Assembly (NCBI GenBank): GCA_021772235.1
Contig: JAJFMI010000199.1
Span: forward strand, 1 to 6,482
Length of the DNA: 6,482 bases
Direction: 5' to 3'
Source of the DNA: Chlamydiota bacterium
GTDB taxonomy: Bacteria; Chlamydiota; Chlamydiia; Chlamydiales; JAJFMI01
The first letter of the stretch is position 1. The number at the start of each line of letters is the position of its first letter. The notes beneath the pieces were generated by a model that saw nothing but the letters and a program-made list of their open reading frames with translations, made no database searches and was not told the DNA's origin. The translations under genes and the position numbers were made by a program. Shown here piece after piece: positions 6,416 to 6,482 of the stretch.

Positions 6416-6482
6416 ATGTTTCGCGATTTTGCGACTTTCATTGGGCTTGGGCTTTTTGCCCTAAGCCCTCCGTGTTATTCAA
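6416..6482 (+). CDS. Start of a further exported protein, cut by the window end
   Basis: An ATG one base after the TPR stop opens a frame with no stop through the last base. The 22 codons seen begin MFRDFATFIGLGLFALSPP and continue Cys-Tyr-Ser. The basic n-region (Arg3), hydrophobic core (about 6-16) and small residues after it look like a signal peptide. A GAGG at 6394-6397 is too far upstream to be a good ribosome site, so translation is probably coupled to the large TPR gene. The short stretch gives no clue to function, and the frame could still be fortuitous. Confidence 0.55.
   Translation, partial: MFRDFATFIGLGLFALSPPCYS
6443..6468 (+). other. Strong hairpin within the first codons of the downstream reading frame
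   Basis: GGGCTT (6443-6448) pairs with AAGCCC (6463-6468). GGGC (6449-6452) pairs with GCCC (6458-6461) across a TTTTT loop, leaving one bulged T at 6462, for ten pairs that are mostly G-C. No T-run follows (TCCGTGTT), so it does not look like a standard intrinsic terminator. It could pause transcription or translation between the two genes, or be a chance product of the Gly-Leu-rich signal peptide codons. Confidence 0.5.

Overview
The window reads as a gene-dense stretch of a Gram-negative bacterial chromosome with every recognisable gene on the plus strand. Signal peptides, an inner-membrane transporter, a probable lipoprotein and a large exported TPR protein all imply a two-membrane envelope. 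There is no taxonomic marker gene. The TPR-rich content, weak Shine-Dalgarno sites and relaxed lipobox would fit an environmental member of the Chlamydiota (Parachlamydiales-type), but this is a low-confidence inference.

Region 1 (1-2403) is a compact apparent operon. An OmpR/PhoB-type response regulator with an intact phospho-acceptor Asp overlaps by 4 bp (ATGA) a 12-TM major facilitator transporter of DHA1/TetA-like type. One base after the transporter stop follows a 118-residue exported protein, possibly a lipoprotein, whose C-terminal half is a two-unit helical repeat. No histidine kinase is in the window. The layout suggests that a regulator and an efflux or uptake transporter are made together.

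Region 2 (2404-3403) begins with a 52-bp spacer holding an 8-bp inverted repeat. It is followed by a protein with two membrane helices near its N-terminus and a C-terminal TPR domain.

Region 3 (3404-3633) is the only sizeable non-coding gap after the first 108 bases. Its first ~120 bases are much richer in G+C (71 of 121 bases, about 59%) than the ~93 bases that follow (31 of 93, about 33%). They form a 9-bp-ended imperfect dyad with three copies of GCGAAGC and an internal hairpin. This looks like a small palindromic repeat element or a structured RNA and is the least explained part of the window. The AT-rich remainder carries a candidate promoter and a good ribosome binding site.

Region 4 (3634-6482) holds a 926-residue exported protein built of many TPR-like helical hairpins. 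One base after its stop, a further reading frame with a signal-peptide-like start runs off the window; a strong hairpin lies inside its first codons. The two TPR proteins and the truncated exported protein suggest an envelope assembly or scaffold locus, but partners cannot be named from sequence alone. I see no mobile element gene, CRISPR array, tRNA or rRNA, and no clear new defence or biosynthetic system.
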